Shown: positions 1 to 5,977 of the stretch, in pieces
How the letters are laid out: each line of letters begins with the position of its first letter
How positions within the stretch are numbered: the stretch's first letter is position 1
DNA from: a virus
Direction: 5' to 3' (one strand)
IMG/VR virus record: IMGVR_UViG_3300046011_002023
Location: 1 to 21,845 of that record
DNA: 21,845 nt
Program-made: the position numbers and the translations under genes
Notes under the pieces: generated by a model
Databases searched by the model: none
Seen by the model: the letters and a program-made list of their open reading frames with translations, nothing else
What the model was told of the DNA's origin: nothing

Positions 1-2
1 GG

Positions 3-794
3 GATAACCCTCACTGCGATAGGGGTCTGCTGACCAACCATCTCAAAGAGGCACAACGCCGCAATGCAGGGGTCATCGTAAACGGTGACTTTTTTTGTTT
101 GATGCAAGGCAAAGGCGACCCACGGCGGAGCAAGGAGGACATCCGAGAGGAACACAACAACGCACGCTATTTGGATTCCATTGTGAACACCGCCGTGGAA
201 TGGTTTGCGCCTTACGCCAAGAACCTGCTCCTGCTTGGATATGGAAACCACGAAACCTCCATAATACACCACCAAGAAACCGACATTTTGCAACGCTTCG
301 CAAGCACCCTGAACTACGCCACAGGGTCAGCAGTCGAAGTTGGCGGCTACGGCGGCACGCTGGACATCAGGGTAAACCACGACCCTCTGCGGTCCAAGAA
401 CTTCGTCGTGCATTACTACCACGGCGCAGGAGGCGGAGGCCCAGTCACCAAGGGTGTGATTCAAGACCAGCGGATGCTCGCAAGCACCGAAGGCTATGAC
501 TTGACTTGGATGGGCCATGTCCATGAACTATACTACCACCAAAATATCATCCACCGCTATGACCGCGCGACCAAGACCCTCATTCAAAAGCCTGTTCACC
601 AACTGCGTACTGCGACGTATAAGGAGGAATGGGATGGCGGGTACATGGGCTTTCACACTGAACGAGGCCGAGGCCCGAAGCCTCTGGGAGGCTATTGGAT
701 GAAACTCGAAACGAGCAGGAACTCAAGCAAGGACAACAACGGCCCTGAGGTGCAAGTCCACGCAACCTTCACCCCTGCGGATAGGTTGTACTGA
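3..794 (+). CDS. Metallophosphoesterase, 5'-truncated by window edge
   Basis: The frame is open from the first complete codon, so the gene begins before the window; only about 263 residues are visible. Calcineurin-like metallophosphoesterase motifs appear in order: NGDFF near nt 81-95 (the GD box), YGNHE at 240-254 (the GNHE box) and GHVH at 513-524 (the GHxH box), with a further His-rich stretch VVHYYHG near 405-425. These supply the His, Asp and Asn ligands of a two-metal centre that hydrolyses phosphomono- or diesters. Phage members are often found near replication or nucleotide-metabolism genes; the substrate cannot be read from sequence. It is the last gene of an upstream plus-strand operon and is convergent with the endolysin operon. 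The fold is well supported, the biological role is not. Confidence 0.8.
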   Translation, partial: DNPHCDRGLLTNHLKEAQRRNAGVIVNGDFFCLMQGKGDPRRSKEDIREEHNNARYLDSIVNTAVEWFAPYAKNLLLLGYGNHETSIIHHQETDILQRFASTLNYATGSAVEVGGYGGTLDIRVNHDPLRSKNFVVHYYHGAGGGGPVTKGVIQDQRMLASTEGYDLTWMGHVHELYYHQNIIHRYDRATKTLIQKPVHQLRTATYKEEWDGGYMGFHTERGRGPKPLGGYWMKLETSRNSSKDNNGPEVQVHATFTPADRLY

Positions 795-796
795 CC

Positions 797-847
797 TGTA
801 CGAAGAAATCGTACAACTGTCCAGTTTTTACTAAAATAAATTGGACA
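797..847 (+). terminator. Two consecutive stem-loops after the metallophosphoesterase gene
   Basis: Stem one is TGTACGA/TCGTACA (797-803 and 809-815), a perfect 7-bp stem with loop AGAAA, starting 3 nt after the stop codon. Stem two pairs 818-827 with 838-847 (TGTCCAGTTT with AAATTGGACA, one G-U pair). Neither has a long T-tract, so this is only a probable terminator region for the upstream operon, or mRNA 3'-end structure. The gap 795-1016 contains no gene that I can support. Confidence 0.4.
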
Positions 848-901
848 TTCGGGGAATCAATTCTCCATTATACCCCCCAAAAGAGAGATTATTTCCCATA
901 A

Positions 902-930
902 GTAGCGGATTCCGCTACCTTTCGCAAAGG
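902..930. repeat. Two abutting palindromes in the convergent gap
   Basis: GTAGCGGA-T-TCCGCTAC (902-918) is a perfect 8-bp inverted repeat around a single T. It runs directly into CCTTT-CGC-AAAGG (918-930). A very short spacer suits a dimeric protein-binding site as well as an RNA hairpin. The position between two convergent operons fits a terminator zone, but a binding or packaging site cannot be excluded. Confidence 0.45.
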
Positions 931-989
931 ATTAATTTGCATGAATTTTGCCGAATTATCCCTGCAAACCCCTCGAAATCGATGGGCTT

Positions 990-1007
990 TGCATGACAAA
1001 CCATGCA
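990..1007. repeat. Inverted repeat just downstream of the endolysin stop codon
   Basis: TGCATG (990-995) and CATGCA (1002-1007) form a 6-bp stem with a 6-nt loop, about 10 nt beyond the 3' end of the minus-strand endolysin gene. It may protect or terminate the endolysin mRNA; there is no U-tract. Confidence 0.3.
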
Positions 1008-1016
1008 TTAAGGCCG

Positions 1017-1460
1017 TTAATTGCCATTAATGGTGGGTTTATCATTCTTTGCCCCTGCAGTTATGTAGAGATAGCCGTACTCTTTTTCTGCGCTGAATCG
1101 AGGGCAGTCCTTGGTCACCCCTGCGAAATCCCGATGGCCGCAGATGCGAGCCTTGGGGTACTTCTGAAGCCAACCGAGCAACACCGCCGCAATCGCTTGC
1201 CTCTGCTGGATAGAACGGTCATCCTCGTCCTTGCCGCCGATATAGCTGACGTGCAGGCTTGTTGTGTTGTGGCCCTGCACGCCGTTGGTAATGGCGGAAT
1301 CGGGTGCCAGTTGTACGATATTTCCGTTCGACTCAATTATCTTATGATACCCTACGGACTTCCAGCCAAGGGCTTCCTTCCAATATCTACGGATGGATGC
1401 GATGGTGGTATTCTTCGGGGTGGCCGTGCAATGCACAACAAGGTGGGTGATGGTTCTCAT
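1017..1460 (-). CDS. N-acetylmuramoyl-L-alanine amidase (endolysin, T7-lysozyme/PGRP type)
   Basis: The 147-residue protein is a complete Amidase_2 domain that cleaves the bond between N-acetylmuramic acid and L-alanine in peptidoglycan at lysis. Zn ligands and catalytic residues match the T7 lysozyme pattern: H10 in VVHCTAT, Y38 in GYH, H109 in GHRD, and K117 and C119 in KDCPRF. Length and residue order fit the T7 lysozyme class, which also inhibits phage RNA polymerase in T7; that second role is not implied here. It has no signal peptide or membrane segment, so release would need a holin, and no clear holin lies beside it. Its start overlaps the upstream gene by ATGA at 1457-1460, indicating translational coupling on the minus strand. 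It is the only lysis gene recognised in the window. Confidence 0.9.
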   Translation of the reverse strand: MRTITHLVVHCTATPKNTTIASIRRYWKEALGWKSVGYHKIIESNGNIVQLAPDSAITNGVQGHNTTSLHVSYIGGKDEDDRSIQQRQAIAAVLLGWLQKYPKARICGHRDFAGVTKDCPRFSAEKEYGYLYITAGAKNDKPTINGN

Positions 1461-1708
1461 TCTTCGGGGTTAAGGAGGGGATAGTAGTCAATCGTGTGGG
1501 GGTCATCGTTGGGCAGTCCTGACGCATGGACTTCCTTGACGTTGTGCCATTGGGTCATCTTCGGGTCGTAGCCCAGCAGTTCGCAAGCCCTGCGATACTC
1601 GCACAGGGCCACGTTGTTCTGCTCCAATTCTAGGTTGGATATGGATATCATCAGCCGCTCTAAGGCATTCGTGAGGGCTTTTGCGGGTCGAGTGGAGTGG
1701 TAGGTCAT
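1457..1708 (-). CDS. Hypothetical protein, 83 aa, first gene of the endolysin operon
   Basis: The small soluble protein has a predicted helical N-terminal half (residues about 8-45, AKALTNALERLMISISNLELEQ) and the motif CEYRRACELLGYDP, then a polar tail ending PLLNPEE. No membrane segment is seen, so it is not an obvious holin or spanin. The ATGA overlap with the endolysin gene and a shared promoter suggest a role in lysis or in the same expression window. No family is recognised. The ATG at 1708 lies 12 nt from a TAnnTTTG box (see 1713-1720), which supports this start. Confidence 0.7.
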   Translation of the reverse strand: MTYHSTRPAKALTNALERLMISISNLELEQNNVALCEYRRACELLGYDPKMTQWHNVKEVHASGLPNDDPHTIDYYPLLNPEE

Positions 1709-1712
1709 GGCG

Positions 1713-1720
1713 CAAAATTA
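1713..1720 (-). promoter_or_regulatory. -7 box TAATTTTG for the endolysin operon
   Basis: Read on the minus strand, TAATTTTG is a perfect match to the Bacteroidota -7 consensus TAnnTTTG. Only GCGCC or less separates it from the ATG at 1708, so the transcript would be leaderless or nearly so. No clear -33 TTG element is seen at the usual distance. Confidence 0.5.
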
Positions 1721-1826
1721 ACGCTATTTATGCCGAAAATTGGGAATGATTGGGAATTGGGGAATAGGCCCATAAAAAAAAATAAAAAAAATTTGACGCA
1801 AGAGGTCGCAAAAAGGAAAACGGTTG

Positions 1827-1834
1827 TATCTTTG
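1827..1834 (+). promoter_or_regulatory. -7 box TATCTTTG for the early operon
   Basis: TATCTTTG matches TAnnTTTG exactly and lies 39 nt before the ATG at 1866. Upstream is a long A-tract region (about 1773-1791) followed by TTTGACG at 1792, but TTTG to box spacing is about 31 nt, longer than the usual 19-21, so the -33 element is uncertain. With the divergent box at 1713-1720 this makes 1709-1865 a bidirectional promoter region. Confidence 0.55.
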
Positions 1835-1865
1835 ACCTACAAACCAACCACTAAACCTAAAAACC

Positions 1866-2057
1866 ATGAACAACCAAGCCACCGAAATCTTCCGCATCAA
1901 CGACAAGCAATGGGATTATGCTGACTACCGCCTAAGCGTTATCGCAGTTTTTGGCTACATGTTTGCTAATAAACTCAAGCAAGTAGGTGAAACCCTAAGC
2001 ATTGAAAACGGAGTAAAAGTTTGGACAATTGATGTAGCACCTCAATCAGCCAACTAA
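1866..2057 (+). CDS. Hypothetical small protein, 63 aa
   Basis: This starts MNNQATEIF after an A/C-rich leader (CTAAACCTAAAAACC), the typical start context of this phage. The middle (residues about 24-36, SVIAVFGYMFANKL) is mildly hydrophobic but too short and polar-flanked for a confident membrane call. It is the first gene after the bidirectional promoter. The leader and first four codons are nearly repeated at the next gene (2116). No family is recognised. Confidence 0.6.
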   Translation: MNNQATEIFRINDKQWDYADYRLSVIAVFGYMFANKLKQVGETLSIENGVKVWTIDVAPQSAN

Positions 2058-2069
2058 CTCAACCGAGGG

Positions 2070-2094
2070 GTGCGACTCGCCAACGCACATTTTT
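2070..2094 (+). terminator. Weak stem-loop with T-run between two small genes
   Basis: GTGCG (2070-2074) and CGCAC (2084-2088) form a 5-bp stem followed by ATTTTT. An overlapping alternative CGAG/CTCG pairing exists. It could attenuate transcription between 1866-2057 and the genes downstream. Confidence 0.3.
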
Positions 2095-2115
2095 AATCTC
2101 CTAAACCCCAAAACC

Positions 2116-2235
2116 ATGAACAACCAAACCAAAGCCAAACTCGAAGCAGCCCTTGTTACGGGCTACATCATGCTCACGACCTGCCTCGGCATCATCGTAT
2201 TCGGCAGATTCATCTTCGCACTCCTAACCAACTAA
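2116..2235 (+). CDS. Small single-pass membrane peptide, 39 aa
   Basis: The ORF runs from the ATG at 2116 (leader CTAAACCCCAAAACC) to the TAA at 2233-2235. It begins MNNQTKAKLEAALVTG and then has a hydrophobic stretch (about residues 13-37, rich in I, L, V, F, G) ending LLTN: one transmembrane helix with a basic N-terminus. The leader plus MNNQ start duplicates that of the preceding gene, which supports real translation. Function is unknown; a regulatory membrane peptide or a small lysis/superinfection factor are possibilities. Confidence 0.6.
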   Translation: MNNQTKAKLEAALVTGYIMLTTCLGIIVFGRFIFALLTN

Positions 2236-2246
2236 ACCCCAAAACC

Positions 2247-2813
2247 ATGCACAAGTTCAAAACCACCAACATCAAAGGCAAGGATTACGTCGAAGTAAAC
2301 CAACGCCTCCTCTACTTCCGCTCCGAACAAGCCTACACAGGTTGGAGCATCGAATCGGAACTCGTTGACCTGCAACCCGACCGTTGCTGCATTCGTGCCG
2401 TAATCCGTGACGCAGAAGGCCGCATCCGAGCAACAGGCCATGCCCATGAGGACCGCACCTCGTCCATGATAAACAAAACGTCCTACGTCGAGAACTGCGA
2501 AACCTCTGCCTTCGGTCGCTGCTTAGCCGCTCTTGGAATTGGAATTGAAACGAGCATCGCAAGTGCCAACGAGGTGCAGATGGCTATTGCCCAGCAGGCC
2601 AATCTTGACGACCTCACCGACCGCCTTGGCTTGGTTTCGACTTACTCCGACCTTGACATGGCAACGCTCAAGGCTGACTTCATTAAGTTGGTCGAGCAAC
2701 TCCCCGAAGACCAGCGGTTCAAGTACTCCGACCATAAGGGCATGACCCCAGCTCGTTACGAGAAAGGCATCAAATTCCTCCAAGACCAAATCGCTAAACT
2801 CAAGAAGCCATGA
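2247..2813 (+). CDS. Probable ERF/Rad52-like single-strand annealing protein
   Basis: The 188-residue protein has the core seen in phage ERF-type recombinases: a beta-rich N-terminal half (VEVNQRLLYFRSEQ, CCIRAVIRDAEGRIRATGHA) followed by the signature YVENCETSAFGRCLAALGIGI at about residues 80-100, where ERF-like proteins carry ETSAxGRAL-LGxG. Such proteins anneal complementary single strands in phage recombination. The C-terminal 60 residues (LTDRLGL to QIAKLKKP) are helical and charged. Context fits: an SSB-like protein, nucleases and a helicase follow. The gene overlaps the next by ATGA (2810-2813). Assignment rests on the signature and context. Confidence 0.55.
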   Translation: MHKFKTTNIKGKDYVEVNQRLLYFRSEQAYTGWSIESELVDLQPDRCCIRAVIRDAEGRIRATGHAHEDRTSSMINKTSYVENCETSAFGRCLAALGIGIETSIASANEVQMAIAQQANLDDLTDRLGLVSTYSDLDMATLKADFIKLVEQLPEDQRFKYSDHKGMTPARYEKGIKFLQDQIAKLKKP

Positions 2814-3046
2814 CACTACTCGAAAAATGCAATGCCGATGTATTCAAGGCAATCATCGACATTAAAGCCGAGCATCCCGAAATGGGGCAAGCCATCATCA
2901 ATCTACTCCAAAAACACGAGTACTGGTGGCAGATGAGCGGCAACGAAATCCTCTCCCTCGCCATGCCCATGCGTGACATTTGGGATAGGAAAATATTCAC
3001 CTTCCACCTTCTTTTTGAATCACAAGAAAAAACCGTAATGCCATGA
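2810..3046 (+). CDS. Hypothetical protein, 78 aa
   Basis: This is a mostly helical small protein (MTLLEKCNADVFKAIIDIKAEHPEMGQAIINLLQ) with an aromatic YWWQM segment near residue 39. It overlaps both the annealing-protein gene (ATGA at 2810) and the next gene (ATGA at 3043), so it is translated within the recombination cluster. No membrane segment, catalytic motif or family is recognised. An accessory role in recombination is inferred only from position. Confidence 0.65.
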   Translation: MTLLEKCNADVFKAIIDIKAEHPEMGQAIINLLQKHEYWWQMSGNEILSLAMPMRDIWDRKIFTFHLLFESQEKTVMP

Positions 3047-3489
3047 ACCAAGAACTCGTTTCAATCCCCAAGTCGGATATCAGCAAGGCTGACATCTCCG
3101 CAATCGCCACTGGCCTCATCCTTCGCATTGAAGAAGGAGAGGTCAACCCAGTCGCCGCTCACGTTCGCCTCAAAGCCATCATCAAGGCACTTGAGCAAGT
3201 CCTACGGTCAACCGAGCAAATCGTGTGGGATGAGGCCGAATTGAACGGCAGAACCTTCTCCGCCTTCGGTGCTGACATCCAACTCAAGGAGGGTGCAATG
3301 ACCCCTGACTACACAGTCGACAAGGAATGGGCGAACCTCAACTCCATGATAAAGGGCCGTGAAGAACTGCTGAAGACAGCATTTCGCAATGCCGGGAAGA
3401 TGACCGTCATCGATGAGGCAACTGGCGAGGTCGTTCCTGTATGTCCAGCCAAGGGAACCAAGCCGTCCATTGCAGTAACGTTTCGTTGA
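3043..3489 (+). CDS. Hypothetical protein, 148 aa, recombination cluster
   Basis: The N-terminal half is helical (ISAIATGLILRIEEGEVNPVAAHVRLKAIIKALEQVL), followed by FGADIQLKEGA and a C-terminal beta-like end VVPVCPAKGTKPSIAVTFR. The layout resembles phage early proteins of the Gp157 type that accompany recombinases (helical region then a short beta segment), but I cannot assign it to that family by eye. It is translationally coupled to the upstream gene (ATGA at 3043) and lies 10 nt before the winged-helix gene. Confidence 0.65.
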   Translation: MNQELVSIPKSDISKADISAIATGLILRIEEGEVNPVAAHVRLKAIIKALEQVLRSTEQIVWDEAELNGRTFSAFGADIQLKEGAMTPDYTVDKEWANLNSMIKGREELLKTAFRNAGKMTVIDEATGEVVPVCPAKGTKPSIAVTFR

Positions 3490-3499
3490 AGCCACCGAT

Positions 3500-3769
3500 A
3501 TGAGACCAGCACCCCCCAAGAAAAGACCCGGCGTACAAATTGTCGGCAGGGTCGCAGGAGTGAACGCCGCAATGCTGCTACTCGAAAAGCCCTACAGGGC
3601 CACGGAATTGGCCGAAGCCCTTGGCATCCATATCCGCATCATGTATCGCATCCTCAACGACCTAAGAGCCACGGGCCACCTATATTCGCACCGCTGCCAT
3701 TACTGGTTCGACCCGAAGAAAAACAACGACTTACAACACCTAATTCCAATCAAAGACCCAAACCTTTAA
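3500..3769 (+). CDS. Winged-helix DNA-binding protein, 89 aa
   Basis: Residues about 24-70 (AMLLLEKPYRATELAEALGIHIRIMYRILNDLRATGHLYSHRCHYWF) read as a helix-turn-helix with recognition helix IRIMYRILNDLRA and a beta wing ending HYWF, as in small MarR/ArsR-like or restriction-control-like domains. It is preceded by a basic N-terminus (RPAPPKKRPG). It may regulate early transcription or act in replication. The start at 3500 lies 10 nt after the previous stop, with no strong alternative. Confidence 0.6.
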   Translation: MRPAPPKKRPGVQIVGRVAGVNAAMLLLEKPYRATELAEALGIHIRIMYRILNDLRATGHLYSHRCHYWFDPKKNNDLQHLIPIKDPNL

Positions 3770-3779
3770 CCCCAAACCC

Positions 3780-4028
3780 ATGAGCAACTACACACCACAA
3801 CCCAACACCTTCAGCCTGTTCGCCAACGACAAGGGCGACAACCCGAAACGCCCTGACTACCGTGGGGAACTAATTATGCCCGATGGCACCAAGATGCGCC
3901 TCTCCGCATGGGTGCGACAATCAACCAAGTCAGGCAAGAATTTCCTATCAGGAACGGTAGAACCCATACAGGAGCAGCAAGCCAGCGGCGAGAGTTTTGC
4001 ACCCCAAGACGGTGATATGCCATTCTAA
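3780..4028 (+). CDS. SSB-like protein with acidic DGDMPF tail, 82 aa
   Basis: A short beta-rich core (YRGELIMPDGTKMRLSAWVRQSTKSGKNFLSGTVEPI, residues about 28-65) looks like a small OB-fold or DUF736-like sheet. A flexible linker (EQQASGESFAPQ) leads to the C-terminus DGDMPF, close to the bacterial SSB tip DDDIPF that docks replication and repair partners. It sits between the recombinase cluster and the replication module. The protein is about half the length of a typical SSB, so this could be a mini-SSB or a protein mimicking the SSB tail. Binding of single-stranded DNA is inferred. It begins after the leader AACCCCAAACCC, the standard start context here. Confidence 0.5.
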   Translation: MSNYTPQPNTFSLFANDKGDNPKRPDYRGELIMPDGTKMRLSAWVRQSTKSGKNFLSGTVEPIQEQQASGESFAPQDGDMPF

Positions 4029-4031
4029 TCG

Positions 4032-4039
4032 TATATTTG
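4032..4039 (+). promoter_or_regulatory. -7 box TATATTTG upstream of structured RNA
   Basis: This is an exact TAnnTTTG match just after the SSB-like gene stop. A transcript starting about 4-7 nt downstream would run through the RNA structures at 4058-4134 and meet the terminator about 100 nt from the box. No convincing -33 element was found. Confidence 0.5.
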
Positions 4040-4043
4040 TGCG

Positions 4044-4143
4044 TCAGTCCGTGTGTAATTGAGGCCACATGGTACTACCGATAAAGGGTCATGCTTGAAC
4101 CCCTACCCTCGGCTGCCTCAATCAGTCGGGGGTATTTTTTTTT
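4044..4143 (+). ncRNA. Short structured leader RNA or sRNA ending in an intrinsic terminator
   Basis: The predicted transcript is about 95-100 nt. ATTGAGG at 4058-4064 is exactly complementary to the whole 7-nt loop CCTCAAT (4116-4122) of the terminator hairpin. The RNA can therefore form a pseudoknot or loop-tail interaction, or an alternative ATTGAGGC/GCCTCAAT helix that eats into the terminator closing pair. A small GGGT/ACCC hairpin (4086-4089 with 4099-4102) lies between. No promoter is seen between the terminator and the ATG at 4164, so the downstream methyltransferase gene may depend on read-through. It matches no RNA family I can name. Confidence 0.5.
4104..4143 (+). terminator. Strong intrinsic terminator
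   Basis: The stem TACCCTCGGCTG (4104-4115) pairs over 12 bp with CAGTCGGGGGTA (4123-4134), including two G-U pairs, with loop CCTCAAT, followed by nine T (4135-4143). It ends 20 nt before the start codon of the methyltransferase gene. Confidence 0.85.
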
Positions 4144-4163
4144 AACCACATAACCAATCAACC

Positions 4164-5462
4164 ATGCAAAAACTCAACATCAACCCCGAACTCCAATCAC
4201 TGATACCTCCGCTAACCTCGTTAGAATATCAGCAACTAACCAACAACATTCTATCGGAAGGCATCCGTGAAGCTATCCTGACTTGGGATGGAACAATTGT
4301 GGATGGACACAACCGCTATTCCATTGCACAGGAATTTGGCATACCATTTACAACCAAGGCGATGCAATTTACCGACCTTAATGAGTGCAAGGAGTGGATG
4401 ATTCTTAACCAGTTTGGCAGGCGTAACCTGCAAGCATTTCAACGCAGCGTCTTGGCTTTGGAATTGGAGCAAGTAATTAGAGATAAGGCCAAGGCAAATC
4501 AAGGCACAAGAATAGACATTCCGCAGAAATCTGCGGAAAGTTACAAGCCTATTGAAACAAGAAAAGAACTTGCTAAGATTGCCAACGTCAGCCATGACAC
4601 CATCGCCAAGGTCAAGGTTCTTCAAGCCAAGGCTACCGATGATGTTAAGCAGCAACTACGCACTGGCGAGGTCAGTATTAACCAAGCATATCAGGAGATT
4701 AAAAAGCAGGAGAAAGCAGAAATATTACAAAATCGTAAAAGCCGAGAAATAATTGAAGCCAATAAACAGGAGGAAATAACAGAAAAATTTAATGTTCAAT
4801 TTGGTCAAGTATGGATTCTTGGAAAGCACACATTAACCTGTGCAAGTGCATACGATTTTCTTAAGAATGAAGCGACCGCTATTATCACCGACCCACCTTA
4901 TGGCATTGACTATAATCCCGACTGGAAGAAGTGGGATGGAACCGAAAGCGATTTTAAAAAGATAGAAGGAGATGCCGAGGAATTTGACCCAAGGCCGTTT
5001 TTAAATCGAGATACGGTTGTTTTATTTGGGGCCAATTATTTCACAAGACACTTGCCCACAGGTGGATGGCTTTGCTGGGATAAGCGTTTAAAAGACGAAC
5101 TTGACGACATGATTGGAAGCCCATTTGAACTTGCATGGTTCAAGAGTGCGGCAACAAAAAAGTCCTCAATTATGGTAAGGGTTCTGCATGGCGGCGTTGT
5201 TAACGCTGATAGCATTCACGGTAATAACCAGAAAAGGTTTCATCCAACACAAAAACCAATCGTGTTAATGGAGGAAATAATCAAGAAAACAACCAAAGAA
5301 AAAGAAACGATATGCGACCCGTTTTGTGGCTCTGGGACAACCTTACTTGCAGCGGAAAACACGGGAAGAACTTGCATTGCTTATGAAGTTGACCCAGCCT
5401 ATTGCAATATCATCCTATCACGATTCCAGGAACTTACAAAAATAACGCCATGGTTGGTATAG
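4164..5462 (+). CDS. ParB-like domain fused to beta-class DNA methyltransferase
   Basis: The 432-residue protein has two parts. Residues 1-110 are ParB/Srx-like, with the IVDGHNRY box near residues 47-54 and the NQFGRRNL segment near 83-90. A helical region with an HTH-like stretch (RKELAKIANVSHDTIAKVKVL, about 133-153) follows. From about residue 215 comes an amino-methyltransferase: motif IV DPPYG at 243-247 comes before motif I DPFCGSGTT at 385-393, the beta-class order, predicting N6-adenine or N4-cytosine methylation. The C-terminal part and the next gene are much AT-richer than the phage average. The gene overlaps the nuclease-like gene by 13 nt. Roles could be modification against host restriction or the M half of a restriction-modification pair. 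Confidence 0.85.
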   Translation: MQKLNINPELQSLIPPLTSLEYQQLTNNILSEGIREAILTWDGTIVDGHNRYSIAQEFGIPFTTKAMQFTDLNECKEWMILNQFGRRNLQAFQRSVLALELEQVIRDKAKANQGTRIDIPQKSAESYKPIETRKELAKIANVSHDTIAKVKVLQAKATDDVKQQLRTGEVSINQAYQEIKKQEKAEILQNRKSREIIEANKQEEITEKFNVQFGQVWILGKHTLTCASAYDFLKNEATAIITDPPYGIDYNPDWKKWDGTESDFKKIEGDAEEFDPRPFLNRDTVVLFGANYFTRHLPTGGWLCWDKRLKDELDDMIGSPFELAWFKSAATKKSSIMVRVLHGGVVNADSIHGNNQKRFHPTQKPIVLMEEIIKKTTKEKETICDPFCGSGTTLLAAENTGRTCIAYEVDPAYCNIILSRFQELTKITPWLV

Positions 5463-5977
5463 AAAGGATTAAAATAATTGATGTAAACGATTATTTAAAA
5501 GAAAGAAGCGATAAAGCGGGTAAATATATTCAGTTAATTAATAATATTTACAGGGAAATTCTGCCTCTTGCTGATGGTGAAAAAACGACGGAAGTGAGTC
5601 GTGATGAATTAAAAGGCAGGTATGATGCCACCGAAGGCATTGACATGATTTTAACCCTTAAGGACGGTAGCAGATTGACGCTCCAAGAAAAATGCCTTTT
5701 TAAAGGCTTTCATACTGTAACCTTTGAAACCGAAAAAAGGTCAGGAAAAAAGGGGGCATGGTACTATTGCACATCGCAACTTTATTTCTGCGGCGAAGCT
5801 AGCAATGGGGAAATAATAAGTTATGTACTATTGGATTTGTTGCAGTTAAAAATTTATTCAAATAAGCATGAATTACCGTGGAGGCATAGAAAAGGAATAG
5901 AGCGAAGTCAAGAATCGTTTATGTTTATGAAATTTAGCGAAATCCCCGAAGATTGCGTAATTGCAAGAAAATTATGA
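5450..5977 (+). CDS. Probable PD-(D/E)XK nuclease beside the methyltransferase, 175 aa
   Basis: I chose the ATG at 5450, inside the end of the methyltransferase gene, over an upstream TTG. A PD-(D/E)XK-like core is readable: an N-terminal helix (KAGKYIQLINNIYREIL), then D65 in GIDMIL, a beta hairpin (KDGSRLTL) and Q79-E80-K81, followed by an amphipathic stretch and aromatic beta strands (GAWYYCTSQLYFCG). This D-x13-QxK spacing occurs in restriction and repair nucleases. Hand-counted GC is about 28% at 5461-5520, against more than 50% in DnaB, the same low level as the end of the methyltransferase gene, so the two were probably acquired together. A Type II-like restriction enzyme is the leading idea; a DNA-repair or Holliday-junction nuclease is the alternative. 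Confidence 0.5.
   Translation: MVGIERIKIIDVNDYLKERSDKAGKYIQLINNIYREILPLADGEKTTEVSRDELKGRYDATEGIDMILTLKDGSRLTLQEKCLFKGFHTVTFETEKRSGKKGAWYYCTSQLYFCGEASNGEIISYVLLDLLQLKIYSNKHELPWRHRKGIERSQESFMFMKFSEIPEDCVIARKL

Noticed and set aside
4058-4122. tRNA-like reading of ATTGAGG...CCTCAAT as a 7-bp acceptor stem
   Set aside because: The span is only 65 nt, with no D-, anticodon- or T-arm and no GTTC/CCA features. The terminator and pseudoknot explain the pairing better.
5402-5449. TTG-initiated longer form of the nuclease-like gene
   Set aside because: The extension lies inside the conserved C-terminus of the methyltransferase. The ATG at 5450 gives an ordinary 13-nt overlap.
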